DNA of 64,000 bases from Chlorogloeopsis sp. ULAP01 (GTDB taxonomy: Bacteria; Cyanobacteriota; Cyanobacteriia; Cyanobacteriales; Nostocaceae). Of the stretch, positions 37,123-46,200 are shown one piece after another. Each line of letters begins with the position of its first letter. Within the stretch, counting starts at the first letter, position 1. The position numbers and the translations under genes are program-made. Below the pieces are notes generated by a model. That model was not told where the DNA came from. It did no database searches and saw nothing but the letters and a program-made list of their open reading frames with translations. The stretch is taken from the NCBI RefSeq assembly GCF_030381805.1, contig NZ_JAUDRH010000004.1, positions 432,503-496,502 of the forward strand, given 5' to 3'.

Positions 37123-37195
37123 CCAATGACTATTGACTAATGACTAATGACTATTGACTATTAACTATGGACTAATGACTATGGACTAATGACTA
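37123..37195. repeat. Heptameric tandem repeat (STRR), TGACTAA/TGACTAT units
   Basis: About ten consecutive 7-base units (TGACTAT, TGACTAA, TAACTAT, GGACTAA and variants). The last unit contains the ATG at 37189 used by the next gene, so the repeat supplies its start codon and leader. Related TAACTA/CTATTA runs occur at 36485-36540 and 38062-38108. Confidence 0.85.
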
Positions 37196-38001
37196 ATCTG
37201 CAAATCTTCCTAGACATTGCTACAGAAGCGGCGCTAGCTGCTGGCGCGGTTTTGCAAGGTTACTTGGGTAAAGTAGAAGATGCTATTACCGAAAAAGGAC
37301 GCCCTGGCGATTTAGTCACTGTTGCCGATAAAGCTTCAGAAGAGGTGGTTTTGGAAGCTTTGCGCCGTCACTTTCCCGATCACGCCATACTTGCGGAAGA
37401 ATCTGGGAAAATAGGAAATCAAGAAAATGAATTTCTTTGGGCGATTGATCCTTTGGATGGTACAACTAATTTTGCTCATCAATACCCATGTTTTACTGTA
37501 TCCATCGGGTTGTTAATTGATGGCATACCGCAAGTAGGTGTCATTTACGATCCGTTTCACAATGAATTATTTCGTGCGGCACAAGGTTTGGGAGCGACAC
37601 GTAACCGTCACCCTATTAGAGTTTCAGAAACTTCTAAACTAAGTAAAAGTCTTCTAGTAACAGGATTTGCCTACGATCGCCGGGAAACATCTGACAACAA
37701 CTACGCAGAATTTTGTCACTTCACTCATCTTACTCAAGGAGTCAGGCGCACTGGTTCAGCGTCTCTCGATTTAGCTCATGTTGCCTGTGGACGTGTCGAT
37801 GGCTATTGGGAGCGGGGAATTTCTCCTTGGGATATTGCGGCGGGCATAATTATCTTACGGGAAGCTGGGGGTAAAGTTACCGCCTATGATGGCACCCCCA
37901 TCAAACTTAAATCGGGTAGGATTCTGGCGACAAATGGTTATATTCACGACATTATGATTCGCGAACTTCAACAAGTTCCACCCTTGTCTGCGTGGAAGTA
38001 A
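37189..38001 (+). CDS. Inositol monophosphatase family protein (SuhB/IMPase type)
   Basis: 270 residues with the complete metal-binding set: the early Glu in ILAEESG, DPLDGTTNFAHQYPCFTVSI (motif A), and WDIAAGIIILREAGG (motif B). The family dephosphorylates inositol phosphates and related sugar or nucleotide phosphates in the cytoplasm with magnesium. The start at 37189 lies in a heptameric repeat, with no purine-rich ribosome site visible because the upstream 65 bases are repeat. No other in-frame start gives the conserved N-terminus (LQIFLDIATEAALAAGAVLQ). Confidence 0.9.
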   Translation: MTNLQIFLDIATEAALAAGAVLQGYLGKVEDAITEKGRPGDLVTVADKASEEVVLEALRRHFPDHAILAEESGKIGNQENEFLWAIDPLDGTTNFAHQYPCFTVSIGLLIDGIPQVGVIYDPFHNELFRAAQGLGATRNRHPIRVSETSKLSKSLLVTGFAYDRRETSDNNYAEFCHFTHLTQGVRRTGSASLDLAHVACGRVDGYWERGISPWDIAAGIIILREAGGKVTAYDGTPIKLKSGRILATNGYIHDIMIRELQQVPPLSAWK

Positions 38002-38205
38002 TTTGAGAGGGGACGCAAAGCACAGGGGCAGAGGGGCAGGGGTGCAGAGGAGAGGAGGAGAACAACCAACTACTAACTATTAGCTATTAACTACTATCCA
38101 CTAACTAGAGGACTCATATTGAATACATCTGTGCTTGGGTGTCACTTCGATGTTATATTTATTGAAATTAATTATCATCAAGCGACAAAATTTTATAACT
38201 ATAAT

Positions 38206-39204
38206 ATGACCATTACGCTAACATGCGAAGAACTAGACGCAATCTGGGAAGAATCTATACAGAACAGCGTGTGCAGCTCCAACTTGAATTCGGATGAGAA
38301 AGTTTATAAAATTCCCAAACTACTAGGTGAAGGTTATTCTCAAGAAATCCAGGTATATCCTGAAATTTACCTTTCGTTGTTGGATTATGAATATCGGGAT
38401 GACGTATTAGAAAAGACTTCGACTAACGAGCATAAACTACATTTTGATGTTCTGCTTTCAGGGAAAATTACTATAGGTAATGGTCAATTTGGGGAAGGCT
38501 ATACGCTGATTTGTGGTGGTGGAATTCAAAGGAAAACTATTGCAGAGGCTAAAAAAGGTCAACGAATTGTCCAGGTTAGTATGCATATACCCCACAACCT
38601 ATTTGTAAATTTTTTCTCAGGGGAAAACGAAGCAGCAAATGCACAGTTGCGACATTTAGTCAATGAAAATGATTGGCAAACCATACTGTTTCCCAAAAGC
38701 ACTCCAGCAATCCAGGGAGTGGCACAGCAAATTATTAACTGTCCTTTTCAAGGTGTGACAAAAAAGATTTATTTACATGGGAAAATATTTGAACTAATCG
38801 CCTTGCAGCTAGCTCCCATTTTAGAGAACGAGGTTAAAAAGCAGACAAAACCACGGCTCAAACCAGATACTGTGGCGCGAATTCATCATGCTAGGGATAT
38901 TTTACACTGCCGCTTGCAAAATCCACCCTCATCGTTGGAATTAGCACAAAATATCGGGGTGAGTGAGAGAACTCTTAGACGAGGTTTTCGAGAAATATTT
39001 GATACAACTGTATTTGGCTATTTAATGCAAAGACGCATGGAAAAAGCACAGATGCTTTTGCGAGAAGGAAATTGTAGTGTTGCAGAAGTAGCAAATCTTG
39101 TTGGTTATTCCCACTTGGGTTTATTTGCAACTGTATTTAAGCGTCAGTATGGTATCTCTCCCAGGGAATGTTTAATGGGGAAAAAGTCTTTGTCCGGATC
39201 GTGA
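38206..39204 (+). CDS. AraC-family transcriptional regulator (PchR-like), copy 1
   Basis: 332 residues from the ATG at 38206. The frame opens at a TTG at 38119, but the chosen start aligns with the paralogue at 61208 (MTITL). The N-terminal 220 residues form the ligand-sensing part shared by siderophore-responsive regulators. The C-terminal 100 residues have two helix-turn-helix units (SSLELAQNIGVSERTLRRGF and CSVAEVANLVGYSHLGLFAT, then FKRQYGISPRECL). It lies directly before a TonB-dependent receptor on the same strand, so it most likely activates siderophore uptake under iron limitation. About 90 bases upstream are repeats. Confidence 0.92.
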   Translation: MTITLTCEELDAIWEESIQNSVCSSNLNSDEKVYKIPKLLGEGYSQEIQVYPEIYLSLLDYEYRDDVLEKTSTNEHKLHFDVLLSGKITIGNGQFGEGYTLICGGGIQRKTIAEAKKGQRIVQVSMHIPHNLFVNFFSGENEAANAQLRHLVNENDWQTILFPKSTPAIQGVAQQIINCPFQGVTKKIYLHGKIFELIALQLAPILENEVKKQTKPRLKPDTVARIHHARDILHCRLQNPPSSLELAQNIGVSERTLRRGFREIFDTTVFGYLMQRRMEKAQMLLREGNCSVAEVANLVGYSHLGLFATVFKRQYGISPRECLMGKKSLSGS

Positions 39205-39331
39205 TAAAAATGCCGAATGTAGATTGATTTACCTAGAAACTGTTTTTTATACTTCTTTTCACTACAGTTAGTAATCTTTAGCAACAAGCTTGATTTTCTC
39301 CAAACTTTACCTACTTATACCAAATTAAAAG

Positions 39332-39388
39332 ACCCCTCCCTAACCCTCCCCTTGGTAAGGGGAGAGTGTCCGATAGGGCGGGGAGGTG
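39332..39388. repeat. Palindromic GGGGAGAG/CCCTCCCC repeat, intergenic copy
   Basis: CCCTCCCCTTGGTAAGGGGAG followed by AGTGTCCGATAGGGCGGGG, the same element in the same order as the minus-strand reading of 427-478. It is in the 319-base gap between the araC-type gene and the TonB receptor gene, the rest of which holds the receptor leader. Confidence 0.85.
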
Positions 39389-39523
39389 ATCTTTATCTTT
39401 TGTCAACATTTTTTGAATAGGTATGACAGTGGGGATGAGGAGGAATTTGCTTGTGTCGGTTTGGGTTTGGAACTCGATCCGAAGTTTGGTGTTTGGGGAG
39501 TTTAGCTGAACTAGGAGCAATTT

Positions 39524-42190
39524 ATGAAGCCTGGACTGTTATCTAGTAATTTTCATTTAAAATTAACCTTAATTTTATCTACTTTTTTGAGTATTTTTGC
39601 GGTTAAACCAGTATGGGCTAACGAAAAATTTGTAGGATATCAAATATCCTCACTCAGTGAAATCGAACTTCCTGCGACTAGCGCTCAAAATTTGGTACAG
39701 ACACCAACACCAACAAATCCCCCTGTTTCCCCCCTTACCAAGGGGGGACGGAAGGGGGGTGTTGTACCAATTACGGGTGTGAAAGCTAATCCCACAGATA
39801 AAGGTGTGGAAATCGTTTTAGAGACAATCCTTGGGGAAAAACTACAAGTCACAAATCGCAGTACTGGTAATAATTTTATTGCAGATATTCCTGGAGCACA
39901 GTTGCGATTACCGTCGGGAGAGGCTTTCACATTTCGTTCCGAGAAACCCCTTGAGGGAATTACGGTAATAACAGTTGCAAATATTGATGCGAATACCGTG
40001 CGGATAACTGTGGCTGGTGAGAAGACTTTACCTGCAATTGAATTATTTGATGATGATACGGGGTTGATTTTTACCGTTGCACCGACAGCGACGACAGCAG
40101 AAAACCCCACCCCACCTACGGCACCCCTCCCCTTACCAAGGGGAGGGGAAGGGGAGGGGTCAGAGGAACCCGCAGCGCAGCAGGATGAGCCGATTGAGTT
40201 GGTGGTGACAGGGGAGCAAGACGGTTATCGCGTACCAGATACCTCAGTGGGAACAAGAACCGATACACCTTTGCGGGATATTCCCCAGTCGATTCAGGTG
40301 ATTCCCCAGCAGGTGCTACAAGATCGGCAGGTAAGGAGTATTACAGAAGGGTTGGAAAATTCGGCTGGCATTACCTCAATTACCAACGCTGCTGACCGTA
40401 GAGCCTGGTTCACCGTTCGCGGCTTTGAAAATTATGGCGGCTTCCTAGTCAATGGCATTCCCGATCCGCAAATTTCTACTCTTGGTGGTTTTGTCAATGC
40501 GGAACGTTTAGAAGTTTTAAGAGGCCCTGCTGCCGCTTTATATGGTGAAGTTGGATCGCTTGGTGGCACTATCAATATTGTGACTCGACAACCGTTGAGC
40601 GATCCCTTCTACGAAGTGAGTGCGACGGCTGGCAGCTTTAACGACTATCAGGGTACCTTTGATTTCTCTGGCCCCTTCAACGATTCTAAAACAGTATTCT
40701 ATCGATTGATTGGCAGCTATCGTAACTTCGATACTTTTTTGGATTTTTTTGAAGGGAGTGAAACGTTCATTGCTCCTAGTTTGGCAGTTAAGATGAGTCC
40801 AAATACTGATTTCATTCTTGAAGGCGATGTCAATATTGTGGATCGACCAGATGGGGGGTTATCTAAGCCGATTGTAGGTACTATACTCGAAAACCCAAAC
40901 GGGAAAGTTAGCCGCAGTTTCAACCCAGAAGGTCCTGTAGATAACGGAAAATTTTATAACGGTAGAGTTGGATATCGTTTAGAGCATCGTTTCAATGAAG
41001 ATTGGAAACTGCGGAATGCATTCCGATATACGTTTGCTATCCCTGACGACCAGGTTAACTTTTTCCCTGATAGCCTTGCTGACGATAACCGTACACTCAA
41101 TCGAAGCGTTAATGTTGGCAGAGGATACTACAATACCTACTATTTAGATACCAACCTACTGGGTAAATTCAGCACTGGCTCCATTGAACATCAACTTCTT
41201 GTTGGTCTTGACCTAACTAGAGATACAACAGACGTTATTTATGAATTTGGGGATGCTCAACCTGTAGATATTTTTGACCCAGTTTACGATCAAACTTTGA
41301 GCCTTACAGGACAGCCCACGCTTGACAGCTTTACAACGAGAGACACACTGGGTATCTATCTCCAAGATCAAGTTACGATCGCACAAAATTTCAAACTGTT
41401 GTTGGGTGGAAGGCTTGATTTCTTCGGAGAGACTAGTGACAATCGCCTGAGCGATGAAGAAACTAGTCAATCAGAAACGGCATTTAGTCCACGGGTGGGT
41501 ATTGTCTATCAACCCATTCCACCCATTTCCCTCTATGCCAGCTATGCGCGATCGTTTGTACCAACAATCGGTATCGCTGCCGATGGAGATCCATTCCGCC
41601 CAGAACGAGGAACCCAGTATGAGGTAGGCATAAAAACCGACATCAATGACAAACTTTCGGTAAACCTTGCCTTATATGATTTAACCCGCTCCAATGTTAC
41701 AACTCCCGATCCGTATAATCCAAACTTTTCGGTGCAAACTGGAAAGCAAAGAAGCCGGGGTGTTGAGTTGGATATTAGTGGCGAGATTTTACCGGGATGG
41801 AATATTATCGGAGGCTATGCCTACACCGATGCCAGAATTACTGAAGACAACGATTTAACAATAGAAGGAAATCAACGGTTTTCTGCTCCAGAGCATACGT
41901 TCAATTTATGGACAACCTACAGAATTCAAAACGGTGATTTGCAAGGTCTAGGATTTGGTTTAGGCTTTTACTATACTGGCGAAAGATTTGTGGATAATGC
42001 TAACACAGTAGAGTTACCCAGTTTCTTCCGTACCGATGCCGCGATTTTTTATGAGCGCGATCGCTTCCGTGCTGCTCTTAATTTCCGCAATATCTTTGAT
42101 GTAGAAAGCTACACAAGTGGTGGTTCTAGCTCTTTTATCGAACGAGGCGCACCTTTTAATTTACTAGGAACAGTGTCCTGGCAGTTCTAA
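39524..42190 (+). CDS. TonB-dependent siderophore receptor with N-terminal AMIN domain
   Basis: 888 residues. A signal peptide covers about residues 10-32 (LKLTLILSTFLSIFAVKPVWA). An AMIN domain spans about 82-186 (ITGVKANPTDKGVEIVLETI), which may bind peptidoglycan. A TonB-box region is near 223-232 (PIELVVTGEQDG). The plug spans about 245-360 (LRDIPQSIQVIPQQVL, RGFENYGGFLVNG, LRGPAAALYGEVGSLGGTIN). The 22-strand barrel ends in LLGTVSWQF with the terminal Phe. It imports ferric siderophores. Two palindromic repeats are translated within it: residues 68-80 before AMIN and 199-213 between AMIN and the plug. AGGAGC precedes the ATG. Confidence 0.93.
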   Translation: MKPGLLSSNFHLKLTLILSTFLSIFAVKPVWANEKFVGYQISSLSEIELPATSAQNLVQTPTPTNPPVSPLTKGGRKGGVVPITGVKANPTDKGVEIVLETILGEKLQVTNRSTGNNFIADIPGAQLRLPSGEAFTFRSEKPLEGITVITVANIDANTVRITVAGEKTLPAIELFDDDTGLIFTVAPTATTAENPTPPTAPLPLPRGGEGEGSEEPAAQQDEPIELVVTGEQDGYRVPDTSVGTRTDTPLRDIPQSIQVIPQQVLQDRQVRSITEGLENSAGITSITNAADRRAWFTVRGFENYGGFLVNGIPDPQISTLGGFVNAERLEVLRGPAAALYGEVGSLGGTINIVTRQPLSDPFYEVSATAGSFNDYQGTFDFSGPFNDSKTVFYRLIGSYRNFDTFLDFFEGSETFIAPSLAVKMSPNTDFILEGDVNIVDRPDGGLSKPIVGTILENPNGKVSRSFNPEGPVDNGKFYNGRVGYRLEHRFNEDWKLRNAFRYTFAIPDDQVNFFPDSLADDNRTLNRSVNVGRGYYNTYYLDTNLLGKFSTGSIEHQLLVGLDLTRDTTDVIYEFGDAQPVDIFDPVYDQTLSLTGQPTLDSFTTRDTLGIYLQDQVTIAQNFKLLLGGRLDFFGETSDNRLSDEETSQSETAFSPRVGIVYQPIPPISLYASYARSFVPTIGIAADGDPFRPERGTQYEVGIKTDINDKLSVNLALYDLTRSNVTTPDPYNPNFSVQTGKQRSRGVELDISGEILPGWNIIGGYAYTDARITEDNDLTIEGNQRFSAPEHTFNLWTTYRIQNGDLQGLGFGLGFYYTGERFVDNANTVELPSFFRTDAAIFYERDRFRAALNFRNIFDVESYTSGGSSSFIERGAPFNLLGTVSWQF
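39728..39760. repeat. CCCCCCTT-AAGGGGGG palindrome translated in the receptor linker
   Basis: Arms CCCCCCTT and AAGGGGGG around ACC, followed by GACGGAAGGGGGGT. It reads in frame as PVSPLTKGGRKGGV between the signal peptide and the AMIN domain. A near-identical copy at the same protein position is in the second receptor (63772-63807). Confidence 0.85.
40123..40160. repeat. CCCCTCCCCTT-AAGGGGAGGGG palindrome translated between AMIN and plug
   Basis: Arms CCCCTCCCCTT and AAGGGGAGGGG around ACC, followed by AAGGGGAGGGG. In frame it gives APLPLPRGGEGEGSEE, in the linker after the AMIN domain. It is the third such element in the window found within coding sequence. Confidence 0.85.
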
Positions 42191-42191
42191 G

Positions 42192-42323
42192 TTTTTAGTT
42201 GTTCAAAAAAATAAAGTTTATGTTGTCGGTGGACATTGGCATAATCAAGATGTTTTTGCTATTAATGCCATCCTCGATGACCTCGAAAAATACCTTGTTA
42301 ACACACCACAAACCTATGATTAA
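42192..42323 (+). pseudogene. C-terminal remnant of a FecB-like siderophore-binding protein
   Basis: The frame reads VVQKNKVYVVGGHWHNQDVF then AINAILDDLEKYLVNTPQ and TYD before the stop at 42321-42323. This is the usual C-terminal end of an iron-siderophore ABC binding protein (compare NRVYFV....KVLDDLFKYL in the next gene). No start or N-terminal part exists: the frame begins at the receptor stop. It suggests loss of most of a binding-protein gene, perhaps by recombination between paralogues. Confidence 0.75.
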
Positions 42324-42352
42324 ATCTATCTTCTTATCTACAAACAGAAAAA

Positions 42353-43324
42353 ATGAGTGTGATTAAAAAACAGTCACATCGTTTAAGTAAGCCGTTTTTA
42401 CTCATGGCTTTTTCCCTACTTTTAATTACAGCTTGTGACCAACCTGTCAGCCAAAGACATCATATCTCCTTGAAGCCTTTTGTTGAGTGTCGAGTCATTC
42501 AGCATAAATTTGGCGAAACCTGTGTTCCACTTAAACCACAACGTATTATTGCATTAGCTCCTGAGACTTCACTCGATACCCTGATCGCTCTTGGTATTAA
42601 GCCAATTGGCTTTACGTCTTATAACTTTAAAGGGGAAGAAGTTCATTATGGTGTCTCATTTGATCAGGTTAAAGGAGCTAAGAATGTTGGGGATGTATCT
42701 CAGCCTTCACTCGAAAAAATTTTGATGCTCAAACCTGACTTGATTTTATCGTCAGATAGGCATCAATATAAATTGTTGTCAGCGATCGCGCCTACAGTTC
42801 CAGTATCTTATCCGAATTTTAAGATGTCAGCTAATCAAGCTTTCTTTAAAGAAACTCTTCGATATGTTGCCAAAATAGTTGGCGAAGAGACAAAAGCAGA
42901 AGAAGTTTTAAATCAATACAATAAACGAATTCAGGAATTGAAGAAACGCTTAGGAAACCAGTTGGAACAGATAGAGATTTCCGTGATTTTTTACAGTGAT
43001 GGTTGGATTGGTGAACCTATGAAAAATGTTGATTCAATTTCTACGATTCTAACTGATGTGGGTGTACATCAGAAATTTTTATCTCCTGGCAAATACCTCA
43101 ACATTGAAACCATCAATGAATTCGACACTGATATCTTATTTATTATTGATGTTGAACGAAAAACATCAAGCTTTTATTTTCAACATCCTATCTTTAGCAG
43201 CCTAAAAGTATTCAAAAATAATCGAGTTTATTTTGTGACTCCAGAAAAATGGTACACACTAGGTATATCAGGAGCAAATAAGGTATTAGATGACTTGTTT
43301 AAATACTTGCCTGTCAGTTATTAG
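42353..43324 (+). CDS. Iron-siderophore ABC transporter substrate-binding lipoprotein (FecB-like)
   Basis: 323 residues. The N-terminus is a lipoprotein signal with lipobox LITAC (Cys at about 27). The body is a class III periplasmic binding protein: PLKPQRIIALAPETSLDTLI at the start of the first lobe, KPIGFTSYNF..., VGDVSQPSLEKILMLKPDLI, then the long connecting helix and the second lobe (ISVIFYSDGWIGEP..., NRVYFVTPEKWYTLGISGAN). It captures ferric siderophores in the periplasm after passage through the receptor. The permease and ATPase genes are not next to it in this window. It follows the receptor gene with the remnant between them. Confidence 0.92.
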   Translation: MSVIKKQSHRLSKPFLLMAFSLLLITACDQPVSQRHHISLKPFVECRVIQHKFGETCVPLKPQRIIALAPETSLDTLIALGIKPIGFTSYNFKGEEVHYGVSFDQVKGAKNVGDVSQPSLEKILMLKPDLILSSDRHQYKLLSAIAPTVPVSYPNFKMSANQAFFKETLRYVAKIVGEETKAEEVLNQYNKRIQELKKRLGNQLEQIEISVIFYSDGWIGEPMKNVDSISTILTDVGVHQKFLSPGKYLNIETINEFDTDILFIIDVERKTSSFYFQHPIFSSLKVFKNNRVYFVTPEKWYTLGISGANKVLDDLFKYLPVSY

Positions 43325-43338
43325 TAAACAGTTGTCAG

Positions 43339-44190
43339 TTAGCTTTCAAGCCCTTCTAACCAGGCTTGTAAATCAGCCATGCCATTAAAATCAAGCAAAG
43401 CTTCTCCTAAATTTTCCAATTGTTCTAAAGAAAGAGATTCAACACGTGATCGCACCTCCTGAGACAATTCCCCCACCCGACGATTTAATAGACGCAAAAC
43501 GAGCGATTTTTCTCTTTGCAATCCTTCTTGTCGCCCTTCTTCCTTAATTTCCCGATAAACTCGTGTTTCTTGGAGCGTAATTCCTAACATTTCCTCTACC
43601 TCCCTTTGACTTTTACTCTCAAATTTGTACACCATTATCGTTGTTAATAAATTTATTATGGCGCGATTTTCTGGTTGAGATGCTTCCTGTTGACTCCTTG
43701 TCAGCAAGTACCTTGCTTCCTCAGTGGTACGTTTTTCCTCTAGGGTAATCAACACCATTAATGCCACCCAAACAGGTAAGGAGCGGATATCACCCAACTC
43801 ATCCAAATATATCCGATGTACCTGGGGGCTTTCCAGTTGGCTGAGGTAGGGGTTTAGCTCGCTCTGTTCCAAGCTGCGGGATGGGTATATTATTACTATT
43901 TGTAAATTACTAAACCTGTCACGATTGCGGTAAAAGTACAGATATGATTCGGCAAACACCCTTTCGTATAGCCTTTCATCCTTCTGACACTGTACCTCGC
44001 AGAAATATACCACACCCGGCTGTTGATTTTCTGGTGGTAAAAACACTCCATCAATCTCAAATTTCGGTTCTTTGACTGCTACCGAATCAAATCTGTATTC
44101 GTCTGCATTTGCTGGGGGATTTGTCAATAATTCAAATAGTAAATTTGGGGATTGTTGAAATAACTTATAAAAAATCGAATCTCGACGCAT
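43339..44190 (-). CDS. Rpn-family recombination-promoting nuclease / putative transposase, copy 1
   Basis: 283 residues of the PD-(D/E)XK superfamily: MRRDSIFYKLFQQSPNLLFE at the start, EPKFEIDGVFLPPENQQPGV then VYFCEVQCQKDE (catalytic Asp and E-x-Q), and ERVFAESYLYFYRNRDRF. The C-terminal part has a helical segment (VYREIKEEGRQEGLQREKSL) and the SLSLEQLENLGEALLDFN tail. Such proteins are DNA endonucleases that promote RecA-independent recombination in E. coli. A close paralogue is at 62229. It converges on the FecB gene and appears to have been copied with the iron module. Confidence 0.9.
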   Translation of the reverse strand: MRRDSIFYKLFQQSPNLLFELLTNPPANADEYRFDSVAVKEPKFEIDGVFLPPENQQPGVVYFCEVQCQKDERLYERVFAESYLYFYRNRDRFSNLQIVIIYPSRSLEQSELNPYLSQLESPQVHRIYLDELGDIRSLPVWVALMVLITLEEKRTTEEARYLLTRSQQEASQPENRAIINLLTTIMVYKFESKSQREVEEMLGITLQETRVYREIKEEGRQEGLQREKSLVLRLLNRRVGELSQEVRSRVESLSLEQLENLGEALLDFNGMADLQAWLEGLES

Positions 44191-44442
44191 GAAAAGTTTG
44201 CTAAATCCGCACGAGCATTAAAAACTTACCATTGAGTATCTTAATCCTCAAGTGCGATCGCAATACGAGCGTAGGATGAGTGAAACGGAGTGAAAGCCAA
44301 CAAAAATAATACGAATCAGCTCTCAGCTACTAAACAATCACTCATAACAAATACCTTTATGAGAATTCTTGTCATTTAACGGTATTCTAAATAGAGAAGC
44401 AAATTATCAAACAATTGTAGTGCTTCAGAATAAATCAACCAG

Positions 44443-45153
44443 ATGACCGCACTATTGCTCTCAAAAGCTTTTGCAAAAAGTTTCAAGATTCTCCTTGCCG
44501 TTACATTAGTCAGTACTACATTTGGTGCGATCGCATCCGCAGAGCAGCCCGATTATAGTAATGAACCTGAACCTCTGCAAACAGAGATTACACAGCAAGA
44601 TCTCAAAATCATTGAGCAATTAGTAGCTGTTGCTGAACGTAACTCAGCCGAAGTGCTAGAAAAAAAAGCTGCAATGGGATTGAATGCCTTTACAGACATC
44701 ATAGCTCTCGAATTTTCTCCATCTGTGACTACGACCTCAACATCACCAGATTCATCATCTGAGCGCGAAAACAGCTTTTACTTCGCCGTCACTATTGATC
44801 CGATTAAATTCATCAGTACTTTTGGGCAACTTCCTGTCTTACAAGCTCGTTGGAAGGAAGCCAGACAGCAAAAAAGATTGGCGATCGTGCAATATTATGT
44901 TGCCTACATCCAAGCCCGTCAAGCAGCTATGATTGCAGCTTATCGAATGCAAAAATTTACTGGAAGTTCTCGTATTGCCAGCATTGATTCTAGAGCAAGT
45001 TCTCGTCAGAATAATCATCTTGCTAATCCTGATTATGTAGCGGCTGCGACATCTATGTTAGATACAAATACGCGCAAACGATTGGCATTAGAAGAATTAG
45101 CAGCTTGTGTAGGATTATCTGTGCAAGAATTGAGCGTTATGATTGACAAATAA
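44443..45153 (+). CDS. TolC-like exported coiled-coil protein, function unknown
   Basis: 236 residues. An N-terminal signal-like segment (FKILLAVTLVSTTFGAIASA) leads to a mature part with a helix-rich pattern like one half of TolC-type channel proteins: QDLKIIEQLVAVAERNSAEV near the start, FAVTIDPIKFISTFGQLPVL, then QKRLAIVQYYVAYIQARQAA, and LALEELAACVGLSVQELS at the end. TolC family members have about 450 residues with two such repeats, so this is a short relative or a single repeat. It stands alone 90 bases before a J-domain gene. The role is unknown. Confidence 0.65.
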   Translation: MTALLLSKAFAKSFKILLAVTLVSTTFGAIASAEQPDYSNEPEPLQTEITQQDLKIIEQLVAVAERNSAEVLEKKAAMGLNAFTDIIALEFSPSVTTTSTSPDSSSERENSFYFAVTIDPIKFISTFGQLPVLQARWKEARQQKRLAIVQYYVAYIQARQAAMIAAYRMQKFTGSSRIASIDSRASSRQNNHLANPDYVAAATSMLDTNTRKRLALEELAACVGLSVQELSVMIDK

Positions 45154-45243
45154 TAAATGTATTATTTTAGACTATAGTGGGTAAACTTAACACAGAAGAT
45201 AAACTAAAGTGAATTCACGTTTGCTTGGGTATAAAATCGCTCT

Positions 45244-46200
45244 ATGTCTTTAAAAATAGATCGTGGACTGTTTAAGTATGATTTCATAGATTACCACGCA
45301 GTTTTATGCGTTCCAGTTGATGCGGATGTTAAAGAAATCCGCAAACGTTATTTAAAAATTGCCCGTTACCTACATCCTGATAGCTGTGCAGCAGCTAGCG
45401 AAGCTGAAAAACATTTAGCTAGCGATTTGCTGTCAAAGTTGGTGAATCCAGCTTACGAAAAGCTCTCTCAAGAAAAAAAACGTACAGAATACATGATAGT
45501 GGTGTCGCAAATCGGCAAGCGGCTATTGCAAGAATCGACATCGATAGAACTGTCTTCAGATGTAGCAAAAAATTTGGCAGGGACGCCTCATTTGGAACAC
45601 ACTTATAAAAGTGCGATCGCTAAAATAGCTGAAACCCAATATGACTCGTTAGAGAATCTACTGCAAGTTATTGGTTTAATCAGTGAGTTGAATTTAGTTT
45701 ATTTAGTACGCAATGTGGGTAAATCAGCTGCTATCCCACCACCAACCGCAGCACCAGTAAAAAATCACACTACAACACCGACAACACATCAAGCTACTCC
45801 TGCACCTCCTCCAGCGCAGCCAAAGGAAGAATCGATAGTAGTTCAATATATTCGCCGCTCCCAAGAGTTAATTGCAAAAAATCAATTGGCACAAGCTGAG
45901 GTAGAATTACGAGATGCTTTGAAGTTAGAGCCAAATAATAGTCGTTGCCATAGCTTGATCGGTATGCTGTATTTGAGGCAAAATCAAACCACGATGGCAA
46001 AAGTTCATCTTGAACGTGCTTTGCAATTAGATCCCGAAGACGAAACAGCGTTGGAGGGAAAACGCAAAATTGAAAGGATTTTGGCACAAAAATCCGGTAA
46101 TGCAAAGCCTGTGGCAACGCCATCTACTCAGGTTAAGCGATCGGATAAATCTGAGGGTGGCGGTTTATTTGGTGGTTTGTTTGGTGGGAAGAAAAAGTAA
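45244..46200 (+). CDS. J-domain protein with C-terminal TPR repeats
   Basis: 318 residues. The J domain at about 12-80 begins DYHAVLCVPVDADVKEIRKR and has the HPD motif (YLHPDSC) needed to stimulate Hsp70 ATPase. A proline/threonine-rich linker lies near 162-195. At least two TPR units follow (LAQAEVELRDALKLEPNNSR, TMAKVHLERALQLDPEDETA) and the end is a glycine-rich basic tail (GGGLFGGLFGGKKK). It is probably a DnaK cochaperone with a client-binding TPR part. The stop overlaps the hisZ start by one base (TAATG), so the two are translationally coupled. Confidence 0.9.
   Translation: MSLKIDRGLFKYDFIDYHAVLCVPVDADVKEIRKRYLKIARYLHPDSCAAASEAEKHLASDLLSKLVNPAYEKLSQEKKRTEYMIVVSQIGKRLLQESTSIELSSDVAKNLAGTPHLEHTYKSAIAKIAETQYDSLENLLQVIGLISELNLVYLVRNVGKSAAIPPPTAAPVKNHTTTPTTHQATPAPPPAQPKEESIVVQYIRRSQELIAKNQLAQAEVELRDALKLEPNNSRCHSLIGMLYLRQNQTTMAKVHLERALQLDPEDETALEGKRKIERILAQKSGNAKPVATPSTQVKRSDKSEGGGLFGGLFGGKKK

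Noticed and set aside
37123..37195. CRISPR array
   Set aside because: Units are only 7 bases with no unique spacers; this is a heptameric tandem repeat. No CRISPR array or cas gene was seen anywhere in the window.
43339..44190. Rpn genes as complete insertion sequences
   Set aside because: I see no terminal inverted repeats or target duplications around either copy, so they are listed as genes and not as IS elements.
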